From positions 1 to 36,798 of the IMG/VR virus record IMGVR_UViG_3300042731_002971: DNA of 36,798 nucleotides. One strand, given 5' to 3'. Under the pieces are notes generated by a model. It was not told where the DNA came from, searched no databases, and saw only the letters and a list, made by a program, of their open reading frames with translations. This DNA comes from a virus. The number at the start of each line of letters is the position of its first letter. Position 1 is the stretch's first letter. Positions 1 to 5,479 of this stretch are shown here, one piece after another. Position numbers and translations under genes: made by a program.

Positions 1-70
1 CTGGACCACCGCCCTGGCTCGAGCCGCCGAGGAGTTCCCCAAGCTCTGCCAACCCGGCCACCTTCCGCAC
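1..70. repeat. Terminal direct repeat, left copy
   Basis: All 70 bases are identical to 36729-36798, and neither copy can be extended. Because a coding frame reads through the joined ends, this is most simply the overlap left when a circular or circularly permuted genome is written as a line. A true short terminal redundancy is possible but would lie inside a gene. Confidence 0.97.
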
Positions 71-91
71 CTGAGGGTACATGACTGCTAG
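2..91 (+). CDS. C-terminal part of the gene that spans the contig junction
   Basis: This continues the frame that opens at 36556. After the repeated bases it reads six more codons (LRVHDC) and stops at TAG 89-91. The complete product is about 87 residues. It overlaps the ATG of the next gene at 81 by 11 bases, in line with the tight packing of this block. Confidence 0.75.
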   Translation, partial: WTTALARAAEEFPKLCQPGHLPHLRVHDC

Positions 92-440
92 CAAGCGGCG
101 TCGCCAAGTCCTGATCCCACGAGACATCGGGGGCCGCAACTGGCACCTGGTTAAAGAAGCCCGCAAGCTGTTCGGACCTAACACCAGATTTCACCGCCGC
201 ACCAACAAGCGCAATCACAAAATGGCGATTGTTTTCGACGGCCCCACCCACTTCATCGGCTGGCAGAACGGCAACACTTTCGTTATCGAAGGCTCGGGTG
301 GTTCATGGGCAGATGCCCTCTCGTCAGCAAGGGGCAGAATGCAACGCAACACCATGCAGAATTGGCCTCAGTGGGCCACAGAAACCCCGCAAGTCGTTGA
401 AGGAGAGTCGGCACAGGACGTGCATCCAGAAGCGGGGTAG
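81..440 (+). CDS. Hypothetical basic protein, 119 aa
   Basis: I do not recognise the family. The N-terminal half is strongly basic (SKRRRQ, HRRTNKRNHK). The middle (FDGPTHFIGW, NTFVIEG) looks like short beta strands, and the C-terminus is acidic. A GAGGG lies just before the ATG at 81, and the start overlaps the upstream gene by 11 bases. Second gene of the plus-strand run of tiny proteins; a nucleic-acid-binding role would be inference from charge only. Confidence 0.6.
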   Translation: MTASKRRRQVLIPRDIGGRNWHLVKEARKLFGPNTRFHRRTNKRNHKMAIVFDGPTHFIGWQNGNTFVIEGSGGSWADALSSARGRMQRNTMQNWPQWATETPQVVEGESAQDVHPEAG

Positions 441-477
441 GAGGACATGGGGACACCGCTCACACAGGAGGCATGAC

Positions 478-639
478 ATGGACACCAAGAATGAAAGCGA
501 GTTTGAGAGGGCGGAGCGACTGCGCCAAGAGTGGCGCATGTGGTGGCACATGAAGCACAACTCAGAATCCAAGCTGGAAAACATGACGTTGGGCGAGTCC
601 GTGTGGGGACCGGGAGGATCGTACGAGGGGGAGGAGTGA
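478..639 (+). CDS. Small charged protein, 53 aa
   Basis: The start is set by AGGAG at 466-470, seven bases before the ATG. The product is a short amphipathic, charged helix-like protein (EFERAERLRQEWRMWWHMKHN) with a Gly-rich tail. Family unknown. Its central segment has a decayed tandem copy immediately downstream (638-688) in another frame, so the gene seems to have been partly duplicated in place. Confidence 0.6.
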   Translation: MDTKNESEFERAERLRQEWRMWWHMKHNSESKLENMTLGESVWGPGGSYEGEE

Positions 640-688
640 GTGGCGCATATGGCGGGAGAAGCACCACAACTCAGAAAACAAGCGGGAG
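529..688 (+). repeat. Imperfect tandem duplication, copies 529-579 and 638-688
   Basis: Two 51-base copies, 109 bases apart, match at about 40 of 51 positions. They encode EWRMWWHMKHNSESKLE and EWRIWREKHHNSENKRE. The spacing is not a multiple of three, so the second copy sits in a different frame from the first gene. Confidence 0.75.
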
Positions 689-727
689 CTGCTTTTGAGA
701 TCGGACGAGAGAAATGAGCAAGATTGA
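638..727 (+). pseudogene. Decayed second copy of the 478-639 gene
   Basis: The frame at 638-727 reads a product similar to the middle of the upstream gene (EWRIWREKHHNSENKRE) but has no start codon in frame. It ends inside the next gene. It could instead be reached by a frameshift from the 478-639 gene. A separate 22-codon frame, 649-717, ends in an ATGA overlap with the gene at 714 and might be translated. Confidence 0.4.
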
Positions 728-932
728 CACCCCCCACGGCACCATTACCAAGTGTGACTTCTGCGGTGATGTGAGCTTCAATGAGGACGACTTCGGCAAG
801 GTCGGATCGGGCGAGGACGCCTGCAAGTTTGGCGAGGAAATCCGCCCGCCCTGCTACGATGTCTTGATGGAACTGGACCACGAGCTGAAGTTGGAAGACC
901 GCGCCGCCATGCAGGAGTTCAAGAGACGATGA
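714..932 (+). CDS. Small Cys-containing protein, 72 aa
   Basis: The product has one CxxCG knuckle (CDFCGDVS, residues 14-21) and two further cysteines (C37, C47), enough for one zinc site. An acidic helix-like C-terminal half follows. GAGAG precedes the ATG. The family is not recognised; a zinc-stabilised protein-interaction module is a reasonable guess. Confidence 0.6.
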   Translation: MSKIDTPHGTITKCDFCGDVSFNEDDFGKVGSGEDACKFGEEIRPPCYDVLMELDHELKLEDRAAMQEFKRR

Positions 933-951
933 GCCCACTGGGGAAGAGACA

Positions 952-1095
952 ATGAAAACTATTAACTGGGGTCCAATCATCTGCGGAATCTTCATCTCTG
1001 TCGGTATATTCATGGTGTGGGGTGTGGTGGCTGCTGGATGGTTTGTTCTGGCATGGGGAGTGCTAATGTTGACCGCAATGGTTGTATCGAAATGA
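952..1095 (+). CDS. Small membrane protein, 47 aa
   Basis: The ATG at 952 follows a GGGAAGAG ribosome site. Nearly the whole product is hydrophobic, with two probable membrane segments (about residues 8-26 and 27-45) and a lysine at each end. Its TGA overlaps the next ATG as ATGA. It is one of several one- or two-helix membrane peptides in this genome. A holin-like role cannot be excluded, but the recognisable lysis genes lie elsewhere, near 8.1-9.1 kb. Confidence 0.6.
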   Translation: MKTINWGPIICGIFISVGIFMVWGVVAAGWFVLAWGVLMLTAMVVSK

Positions 1096-1259
1096 ACATG
1101 CGCCCGACCCACTCGACAGCCTCAGATATGGGGCTCAAAGAAGGCGACTCGAGCCCCTGCTGCCAGGAACCACTCGACCTGCGAGAAACACCGGCACCAA
1201 TGGAAGGCGGGAGCTATCTCCAGTGCCCCGCCTGCTGGTGGAGGACCGACCCCGAATGA
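1092..1259 (+). CDS. Small zinc-ribbon-like protein, 55 aa
   Basis: Starts in an ATGA overlap with the membrane peptide upstream. It contains a CC pair near residue 23 and a CPACWW motif near the C-terminus, the spacing of a rudimentary zinc ribbon. No family assignment. It is coupled by a second ATGA overlap to another two-knuckle protein. Confidence 0.55.
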   Translation: MNMRPTHSTASDMGLKEGDSSPCCQEPLDLRETPAPMEGGSYLQCPACWWRTDPE

Positions 1260-1381
1260 ACGAAGAACGCGAAGATTTGGGCACGCCCGGCTTTTGCCAG
1301 GAGTGCGGCCACATGACGATGTACGAGCCCTGCGAGTGGTGCCTGAATCCGACAGTCGACAGGGCACCACGGGAGGACTGA
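1256..1381 (+). CDS. Mini zinc-ribbon protein, 41 aa
   Basis: ATGA overlap with the preceding gene. Two CxxC knuckles (CQECG at about 14-18 and CEWC at about 27-30) are about nine residues apart, a classic four-cysteine zinc ribbon in a very small protein. Its end carries GGAGGACTG, which serves as ribosome site for the next gene. Function unknown. Confidence 0.6.
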   Translation: MNEEREDLGTPGFCQECGHMTMYEPCEWCLNPTVDRAPRED

Positions 1382-1674
1382 TGCAGCAAAAAGACCTGAC
1401 CCTTGGCGATGTGTTCAACCACCGCCTGCTGCTCGCCAAGCGAGACTACGACAACCTCGTCGAGGACACGCCATCGGAGCGCAAACGCTGGCAGGTCCGG
1501 GCCCTCCGCAAGCTCCGCACTATGAACCTTTCGATGCCCTTCTGGGTGGCCTTCTGCGCACTCGCCGAGGAGTCCGAGAAGGTCCAGTTGAACGACGACA
1601 ACAGGGGCCGGCAAGATGCCGTGACCAAATCGGCGGCTGGCAACGTGACCAGTGAGCCGGCCCCGCCAAAGTGA
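1381..1674 (+). CDS. Hypothetical protein, 97 aa
   Basis: The ATG at 1381 overlaps the preceding TGA (TGATG) behind GGGAGGACTG, a site reused at 1809, 3632 and 5479. The product is mainly helical and charged (ERKRWQVRALRKLR) with a polar tail ending PAPPK. No recognised domain. It is the last gene before the structured noncoding gap 1675-1808. Confidence 0.6.
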   Translation: MQQKDLTLGDVFNHRLLLAKRDYDNLVEDTPSERKRWQVRALRKLRTMNLSMPFWVAFCALAEESEKVQLNDDNRGRQDAVTKSAAGNVTSEPAPPK

Positions 1675-1677
1675 TTT

Positions 1678-1791
1678 TGCAAGCGCAGCCTCTGTTGGGC
1701 GGGCATAGGTTAACAATGCCGTGGAAACCAAGCCTTAAGGCCTTTCGGTCATGCCCTGCGGCGGGGTATAGCTGAACAAGCTGCGCTTGCA
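1678..1791 (+). ncRNA. Candidate structured RNA element in a gene gap
   Basis: The gap between two closely packed genes has a perfect 12-base inverted repeat at its ends (1678-1689 with 1780-1791). Inside is a second pair, GGGCAT 1701-1706 with ATGCCC 1751-1756, and a possible ACCAAG/CTT-TC-GGT hairpin at 1727-1749. No T-run terminator, tRNA loops or convincing ORF are visible; a 19-codon frame at 1716-1775 has no ribosome site. It could be a small RNA, an mRNA-processing site or a DNA structure. Confidence 0.45.
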
Positions 1792-1808
1792 TCAACCAAG
1801 GAGGACTG

Positions 1809-2219
1809 ATGCCACCGTTTTGCCCGAATCACGGCCAGATGGAAGAGAAGACAAGCAAGGCCGGAAACGTCTACTACAAGTGCCCCGAGGGCGACTTTTG
1901 GGCCAACGCACAGGGTGATGTCAAGGCATCTGAGCCACGGCAAAACGCCCCGAGGAAACAGTTTCGGCCGAGTCCAGCTCCACCGGTTGCAGCGCAGAAT
2001 CGGGACGAGCAGATTTTCGCCCAGGTGTGTATGAAGGCAGCCGCCGATGTGTTCAGCGGGACGGGCAACGGAGATGGCTGCGTCGAGCTGTTCAAGCGGC
2101 TCTATCTTGAGCTGGCCCTGCCAGTGATCGAGGGCAAGCCGATTCCCTACCACCAGCGAAAGCTCGCCCCGACCCCTCAACAGGCCATGCAAGAGGGTGA
2201 AGAGGACATTACGTTTTGA
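1809..2219 (+). CDS. Zinc-ribbon protein with SSB-like acidic C-terminal tip, 136 aa
   Basis: AAGGAGGACTG precedes the ATG. The N-terminus resembles a phage zinc ribbon (CPNHG at 5-9 and YKCPEG near 23-28), with some ligands replaced by His or acidic residues. A Pro-rich linker (about 45-60), a helical region (about 65-105) and an acidic tail ending EEDITF follow. That ending resembles the conserved C-terminal tip of bacterial SSB (DDDIPF), which recruits replication and repair proteins. Architecture of ribbon, helical domain and tail fits a DNA-metabolism accessory protein. The tip analogy is inference. The next gene starts in a TTGA overlap. Confidence 0.6.
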   Translation: MPPFCPNHGQMEEKTSKAGNVYYKCPEGDFWANAQGDVKASEPRQNAPRKQFRPSPAPPVAAQNRDEQIFAQVCMKAAADVFSGTGNGDGCVELFKRLYLELALPVIEGKPIPYHQRKLAPTPQQAMQEGEEDITF

Positions 2220-2506
2220 GAGCACTGGGGCTAGCGATTTTTGGAGTCATCCTGTTTATTGGGGTTGTGGCCGAGTACGCTTGGGCCCTGCACGCATTAT
2301 GGGTTTGGAATCATGCGTCGTTCGGCCTGCCGGAGATTGGATATAAGCCCATGTTTTCTATCGTTCTGGCAATCTCGTTGATTAGATCGAGGCTCAGGGC
2401 GCCCATGAGGTCAGACGAGGATGAAGATATCCAGGCGGCAACCGCCCTAATCTATCTTCTTTGGCCCGTTATGGTTGTGATCGTTGGAAACATTGTAAAA
2501 CCATGA
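2216..2506 (+). CDS. Membrane protein, 96 aa
   Basis: The TTG at 2216 overlaps the previous stop (TTGA) and has GAAGAGGA about ten bases upstream. Three hydrophobic segments are visible (about 4-24, 42-57 and 74-93), with a charged loop (RSRLRAPMRSDEDED) between the last two. Family unknown. It lies in a translationally coupled run between two products with SSB-tip-like ends. Confidence 0.6.
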   Translation: MRALGLAIFGVILFIGVVAEYAWALHALWVWNHASFGLPEIGYKPMFSIVLAISLIRSRLRAPMRSDEDEDIQAATALIYLLWPVMVVIVGNIVKP

Positions 2507-2526
2507 GTGGGGACATTCCGTTCTGA
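2503..2526 (+). CDS. Seven-residue peptide MSGDIPF (SSB C-tip mimic candidate)
   Basis: ATG 2503 overlaps the upstream stop as ATGA. The stop TGA 2524-2526 overlaps a CTG at 2523 that opens the HNH frame (CTGA). These are the same 4-base junctions used throughout this block, which argues that ribosomes do pass through it. The product ends in GDIPF with a free C-terminal Phe, matching the last four residues of the bacterial SSB tip. It might instead be only a coupling device, or the start of a -1 frameshift into the HNH gene. Confidence 0.4.
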   Translation: MSGDIPF

Positions 2527-2963
2527 CCCGAGCTTATCCAGATAGACCCAAGGGCAAGAAGGCCAAGCTGAACCCCTACGCAGATCACAGGCTCGATGCC
2601 CTATGCCGCGCCCTGGTGTTTCAGAGAGACGGCCACAAGTGCCGTAAGTGCGGTGGCGCTGACAAGCAACTTCAGTGGTCCCACGTCTATTCAAGGCGGT
2701 TCAAGTCGATCCGGTGGGACTTGCGGAACTCAGTCACCCTCTGCGCCGGTTGCCACTTCTGGTGGCACGACCAGCCATACGAAAGCATCAAGTGGATCGA
2801 GCAGGACATGGGGTCCGACGCGCTCGAGAATCTAATGGCCGACAAGCAGACCATCAGGCGCGTGGACCGAGAAGAAGTGAGGGCGCAGCTCGAGGACTAC
2901 CAGGAGATGATCGACAACGGCATGGACCCCGCCACCCTGCCAGGATGCAAGGTGCAACGCTAG
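2523..2963 (+). CDS. HNH endonuclease, about 146 aa
   Basis: The product contains the HNH core: RDGHKCRKCGG, then WSHVYSRR, then NSVTLCAGCHFWWH. The two CxxC knuckles bind structural zinc, and the His/Asn/His residues form the metal nicking site. Coding character (NPYADHRLDALCRALVFQRDG, typical HNH leader) extends upstream of the GTG at 2616, but the only starts upstream are CTG codons. CTG 2523 is favoured by its CTGA overlap and by GTGGGGA about ten bases before it. A -1 shift from the ATG at 2503 is the alternative. Phage HNH enzymes act in packaging or as mobile nucleases; this one lies far from terL. Confidence 0.85.
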   Translation: MTRAYPDRPKGKKAKLNPYADHRLDALCRALVFQRDGHKCRKCGGADKQLQWSHVYSRRFKSIRWDLRNSVTLCAGCHFWWHDQPYESIKWIEQDMGSDALENLMADKQTIRRVDREEVRAQLEDYQEMIDNGMDPATLPGCKVQR

Positions 2964-2974
2964 GGATTGCATCA

Positions 2975-2997
2975 AGCCCGGACCCCTTGCCCGGGCT
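2975..2997 (+). other. Hairpin after the HNH gene
   Basis: A perfect 7-base stem (AGCCCGG/CCGGGCT) with a 9-base loop starts 11 bases after the HNH stop codon. No T-tract follows, so it is not a typical intrinsic terminator. It may be an mRNA 3' end or a processing structure ahead of the next coupled gene group. Confidence 0.45.
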
Positions 2998-3021
2998 CGT
3001 TGAAACCAAACAACTTAGGGC

Positions 3022-3037
3022 TGGCACCGATGATGCT
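3022..3037 (+). promoter_or_regulatory. Possible sigma-54-type (-24/-12) promoter
   Basis: TGGCAC at 3022-3027 and ATGCT at 3033-3037 keep the GG-N10-GC spacing of sigma-54 promoters, with one mismatch in the -12 element. The predicted start would fall about 20 bases before the ATG at 3067. A Fis/NtrC-type HTH protein is encoded downstream at 3632. A chance match is quite possible. Confidence 0.25.
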
Positions 3038-3066
3038 CTGTTGACTATGCAGGGAGGGAAACAACG

Positions 3067-3225
3067 ATGAAACTCAGCTACGAAGTGTGGACCAAAGTTG
3101 TGACCAATGCCTGCAACAAGAGGAACCGCATCGTCCCCAACCCGCGCCTGCTTTCCGCCTGGTATCACGGCGGCTGGTGCCCGGCGTGGGTGGTCAACAA
3201 GGCAACCCGCAAGGAGGTCAAGTGA
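3067..3225 (+). CDS. Hypothetical protein, 52 aa
   Basis: A strong AGGGAGG ribosome site precedes the ATG. The product is small and basic with several Trp residues (SAWYHGGWCPAWVV), possibly a compact beta fold. It is the first gene after a roughly 100-base gap and opens a new coupled group. Its end carries AAGGAGG for the next GTG start. No family recognised. Confidence 0.6.
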   Translation: MKLSYEVWTKVVTNACNKRNRIVPNPRLLSAWYHGGWCPAWVVNKATRKEVK

Positions 3226-3320
3226 ACTTCATCATCGGTTTTGTTTTAGGCTCTGTCGTGGCTCTGATTATATGGGTGCTCGTTGAGAACTGTATCAATA
3301 ATCTAAAGGAGACCAAGTAA
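3222..3320 (+). CDS. Single-helix membrane peptide, 32 aa
   Basis: GTG 3222 overlaps the previous TGA (GTGA) behind AAGGAGG. One hydrophobic helix (IIGFVLGSVVALIIWVLV, about 3-20) is followed by a short charged tail. The stop codon overlaps the next ATG (TAATG). Function unknown; it would insert in the inner membrane. Confidence 0.6.
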   Translation: MNFIIGFVLGSVVALIIWVLVENCINNLKETK

Positions 3321-3490
3321 TGAACCTCATCGAAACTGAATTCATGGACCGCTGGCTAGCTGAGCTTCGCCAGGCGCAGTTTTGGGCCGAGAGGGCCGCT
3401 GAGGCAGAGTCGTGGGGCAGCCGCGAGAACCGCCGCAAACTGGCAGAAATCTGCATCGATATGGCCGAACTGTGGAGGAAGGTGGCGTGA
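3320..3490 (+). CDS. Small helical protein, 56 aa
   Basis: TAATG overlap with the membrane peptide; an in-gene AAAGGAGA at about 3305 serves as ribosome site. The product is charged and predicted to be almost all helix (RWLAELRQAQFWAERAAEAE), rich in Ala, Glu and Trp. No recognised motif. The gene ends in a GTGA overlap with the next. Confidence 0.55.
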   Translation: MNLIETEFMDRWLAELRQAQFWAERAAEAESWGSRENRRKLAEICIDMAELWRKVA

Positions 3491-3624
3491 CCCCAGAAGA
3501 GCGCGAGTGGCTGGAGAAGAACAGCAAGGACATCCAGGCGCGGCTCGACGAGGTAGACGTGAGGGTGTTCCTGGAGAGCCTGTCAGTCGAGTTCCGACGC
3601 CGCTGGGGCTGGCCTAATGCATAG
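3487..3624 (+). CDS. Small charged protein, 45 aa
   Basis: GTGA-coupled to the preceding gene, with AGGAAGG eight bases upstream. Acidic and basic residues alternate through a likely helical hairpin (PEEREWLEKNSKDIQARLDE), and the end is RRRWGWPNA. Unknown family. Confidence 0.55.
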   Translation: MTPEEREWLEKNSKDIQARLDEVDVRVFLESLSVEFRRRWGWPNA

Positions 3625-3631
3625 AGGACTG

Positions 3632-3793
3632 ATGCGAGAGGCCCTGGCGGCCATCGAGCGGCGCATGATTATCCAGGCCCTAAAAACAACGGGGAATGAG
3701 ACCGCCGCCGCCCGCTACCTGGGCCTCCCACGCACCAGCTTGATTCGTCGAATGGTCATCTTAGGACTGAGAAATAGGACGAAAAGCGCATGA
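3632..3793 (+). CDS. Fis-type helix-turn-helix DNA-binding protein, about 53 aa
   Basis: The sequence MIIQALKTTGNETAAARYLG followed by LPRTSLIRRMVILGL matches the HTH_8 (Fis/NtrC C-terminal) pattern: a helix, a Gly turn, AAxxLG, then RxxLxRxxxxLGL as recognition helix. Such domains dimerise and bind DNA. Start 3632 is chosen because AGAGGACTG precedes it, as at other starts here; ATG 3617 would add five residues. It is the clearest regulator in the plus-strand block. It lacks any AAA+ or receiver domain, so it is a stand-alone DNA binder. Confidence 0.75.
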   Translation: MREALAAIERRMIIQALKTTGNETAAARYLGLPRTSLIRRMVILGLRNRTKSA

Positions 3794-4050
3794 GACTATT
3801 GCTACTGACGGCCCTGCTCATTGCCGGATGCGGGGCGGAAAACCACCACTCCGGTCGAGTCATCGAGCCCGAGATCAATCACACCATTGGGCCATGCAAC
3901 GACTACAACAACGTGCTGTGGCTAAACGGAGGTTCTGGCAAGTACCGAGGATATCGGTTCCTGATGACCGCGGCGCAACTCGATTCGGTGCTCGACATCA
4001 TGCAGCGCGCGCAGTGGGACTCGACAATCTACTACGGGGAGGCGGAATGA
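3790..4050 (+). CDS. Small lipoprotein, 86 aa
   Basis: The N-terminus is a lipoprotein signal: basic start, hydrophobic core, then the lipobox LIAGC with acceptor Cys14. The mature part (about 72 residues) has one more cysteine and is polar, ending IYYGEAE. ATGA overlap with the HTH gene. It should be anchored in the host envelope after lipidation. Superinfection exclusion or an outer-spanin-like role are options; no two-component spanin partner is evident beside it. Confidence 0.75.
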   Translation: MRLLLLTALLIAGCGAENHHSGRVIEPEINHTIGPCNDYNNVLWLNGGSGKYRGYRFLMTAAQLDSVLDIMQRAQWDSTIYYGEAE

Positions 4051-4691
4051 TCCTTTACAAGGTGCTAAACCACGACGGCACGTCATGCAACGGCGGCTCC
4101 GGGCAGTGGTCGCTGCCGAAGAACGGCAAGCCCGGTGCATGGTTCAAGGTCAAGGGCAAGCTGGAGCCTTGTGAAAACGGCATCCACGCCTGCCGCCGTG
4201 ACCAACTAGTCGAGTGGCTCGGCCCCGCGATCTACGAGCTTGAGCCGGGCTCCAAAGTGCTCGATTGGGGCGATAAGGTCGGGATGCGACGCGCCCGCCT
4301 GATCCGCAAGATCGACGCCTGGAACGAGCGCACGGCCAGACTGTTCGCTTGCGACTGTGCCGAGCGTGTGCTGCCGATCTTCGAGCGTCAGCGCCCCAAC
4401 AACACGCGCCCGCGAGAGGCTATCCGCATCGCCCGCCTCTACGCCGATGGTGGTGCTACCGAGAATGAATTGGCCGCTGCTGCGCGGGCCGCTGCGCGGG
4501 CCGCTGCGGGGGTCGCTGAGGGGGTCGCTGCGGGGGACGCTGCGTGGGCCGCTGCGTGGGGCTCCGCTGGGGACGCTGCGCGGGCCGCTGCGCGGGACGC
4601 TGCGTGGGACGCTGCGGGGGACGCTGCGTGGGCCGCTGAACGAACATGGCAGACCGAGCGGCTGTTCGAGTACCTGGAGGAAAAGCGATGA
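4047..4691 (+). CDS. Ala-repeat phage protein (DUF7666-like N-terminal domain), 214 aa
   Basis: Residues 1-85 (YKVLNHDGTSCNGGSGQW, LEPCENGIHACR, LVEWLGPAIYE) resemble a domain common in phage and metagenomic proteins; the DUF7666 label is from memory. A charged helix (WNERTARLFACDCAERVLPI) follows. Residues 143-197 are a run of Ala-rich pentad-like units (DAAWDAAGDAAW, ARAAARAAA) from a GC-rich DNA repeat, closing with WQTERLFEYLE. Several family members share this repeat-then-tail layout. Biochemical role unknown. ATGA overlaps on both sides. Confidence 0.75.
   Translation: MILYKVLNHDGTSCNGGSGQWSLPKNGKPGAWFKVKGKLEPCENGIHACRRDQLVEWLGPAIYELEPGSKVLDWGDKVGMRRARLIRKIDAWNERTARLFACDCAERVLPIFERQRPNNTRPREAIRIARLYADGGATENELAAAARAAARAAAGVAEGVAAGDAAWAAAWGSAGDAARAAARDAAWDAAGDAAWAAERTWQTERLFEYLEEKR
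4473..4637 (+). repeat. In-gene GC-rich pentad repeat (Ala-rich)
   Basis: About 55 codons built from variants of GCT GCG (C/T/G)GG G(C/A)C (AAR, AAW, AAG, GDA). Long open frames exist on both strands here (Arg-Gly-Pro or Arg-Pro-Thr repeats), but only the Ala frame is linked to conserved flanking domains. Copy number is likely to vary between relatives by slippage. Confidence 0.8.
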
Positions 4692-4960
4692 TCTCCATAA
4701 CCGAAGTCAGGGTTGCCCACAGACCATCGCCCGATGGGAAGCTCCTCGGATTCGCCACCATCACCCTGGCTGGCTGCCTGGTGATTCGGGGCCTCAAGAT
4801 CATCCAGGGAAAGGGCGGGGTTTTCGTCGCCATGCCGTGTAAGAAGAACACCAGAACCGGGGCACACATGGACCTGGTTTTCCCCAACAATCAGAATATG
4901 CGCGACTACATTGAGGATATGGTTTTAGACGAGTTCGACAAACTCGAGGAGGCCCAATGA
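4688..4960 (+). CDS. spoVG: SpoVG-family protein, 90 aa
   Basis: The product is full length for SpoVG and follows its pattern: ITEVRV at the start, then LLGFATITLAGCLVIRGLKI, GKGGVFVAMPCKK, LVFPNNQNMRDYIEDMVLDE. In Firmicutes and spirochaetes SpoVG is a small site-specific DNA/RNA-binding regulator, and homologues occur in phages. Here it is ATGA-coupled to the Ala-repeat gene and to a membrane peptide. Likely role: nucleic-acid-binding regulator of host or phage expression; the target is unknown. Confidence 0.88.
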   Translation: MISITEVRVAHRPSPDGKLLGFATITLAGCLVIRGLKIIQGKGGVFVAMPCKKNTRTGAHMDLVFPNNQNMRDYIEDMVLDEFDKLEEAQ

Positions 4961-5076
4961 ACTTCCCGAAGAGGTACGTTATCAGGCGCAGGAGCTACAC
5001 CGCCGAACTGATCGCAATGCTCGCCGTAATCAGTGTGGTGTCGGGATTCGCGTGGGCCATCCTCAAGGGTCTATAA
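4957..5076 (+). CDS. Single-helix membrane peptide, 39 aa
   Basis: ATGA overlap with the SpoVG gene; CGAGGAGG just upstream is the ribosome site. A basic N-terminus (KRYVIRRRSY) is followed by one hydrophobic helix (about 18-36), suggesting N-in topology with the basic part on DNA, RNA or phospholipid. Function unknown. Confidence 0.6.
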   Translation: MNFPKRYVIRRRSYTAELIAMLAVISVVSGFAWAILKGL

Positions 5077-5117
5077 TCTTGGCCCCGTTCCAAACCACTA
5101 GCCAGAAAGGAGATCCG

Positions 5118-5225
5118 GTGAGATCAAGCAATACCTTTCTGGGGCTAAGGGCATGGGTGCAGGCGGGGCCATTTACTTTGGAGGAGCTGTGTTCAAGAAG
5201 AAGAGTAAAACGTCTCCGGGCGTGA
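5118..5225 (+). CDS. Possible small basic protein, 35 aa
   Basis: GTG 5118 has an excellent AAAGGAG ribosome site eight bases upstream. The product (FTLEELCSRRRVKRLRA at its end) is basic. It contains the GGAGGAG used by the gene at 5189, which it overlaps by 37 bases. It could be a translational lead-in for that gene rather than a functional protein. Confidence 0.4.
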   Translation: MRSSNTFLGLRAWVQAGPFTLEELCSRRRVKRLRA

Positions 5226-5479
5226 CGCCCAACAAATGTGAGTACAGCCGACTCAAGGATGAGAAACATTCGTGGGATACGGTGGTTACGTTCCCGGGGT
5301 CGAGCCGGAACCACGATTTCATCGGGCCAGAAATCAAATTACAGGCCTGCCACCAGTGCAAAAGCATCAGGTATATTCTTGAGTTTGAAAGAAAGATGTA
5401 TAGCGAATACGAGAGGCGGCCATATCTAGGCTATGTGACCAAGGAACTATGGTTTGAGGCCGGAGGCAACAAGGACTGA
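5189..5479 (+). CDS. Hypothetical protein, 96 aa
   Basis: I prefer GTG 5189 over ATG 5153 because GGAGGAG lies at the right distance and codes nothing conserved before it. The protein starts with a Lys-rich segment (FKKKSKTSP) and carries a CHQCKS knuckle near residue 58 plus one N-terminal cysteine, a possible zinc site. Tyr/Glu-rich end. Family not recognised. The stop overlaps the next ATG (TGATG). Confidence 0.6.
   Translation: MFKKKSKTSPGVTPNKCEYSRLKDEKHSWDTVVTFPGSSRNHDFIGPEIKLQACHQCKSIRYILEFERKMYSEYERRPYLGYVTKELWFEAGGNKD

Noticed and set aside
1-70. Attachment site for integration
   Set aside because: A direct repeat at both ends could look like att sites, but no integrase is present and an open frame runs through the joined ends.
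324-1112. 262-codon minus-strand frame
   Set aside because: It covers several plus-strand small genes with good ribosome sites and coupled starts. The minus product has no recognisable pattern and no start signal.
4473-4637. CRISPR array
   Set aside because: The units are coding pentads without unique spacers.
4357-4890. Long Arg-Gly-Pro, Arg-Pro-Thr and Ala-Ser repeat frames on both strands
   Set aside because: They arise from the same GC-rich repeat as the Ala-repeat gene; only that gene has matching flanking domains and coupled starts.
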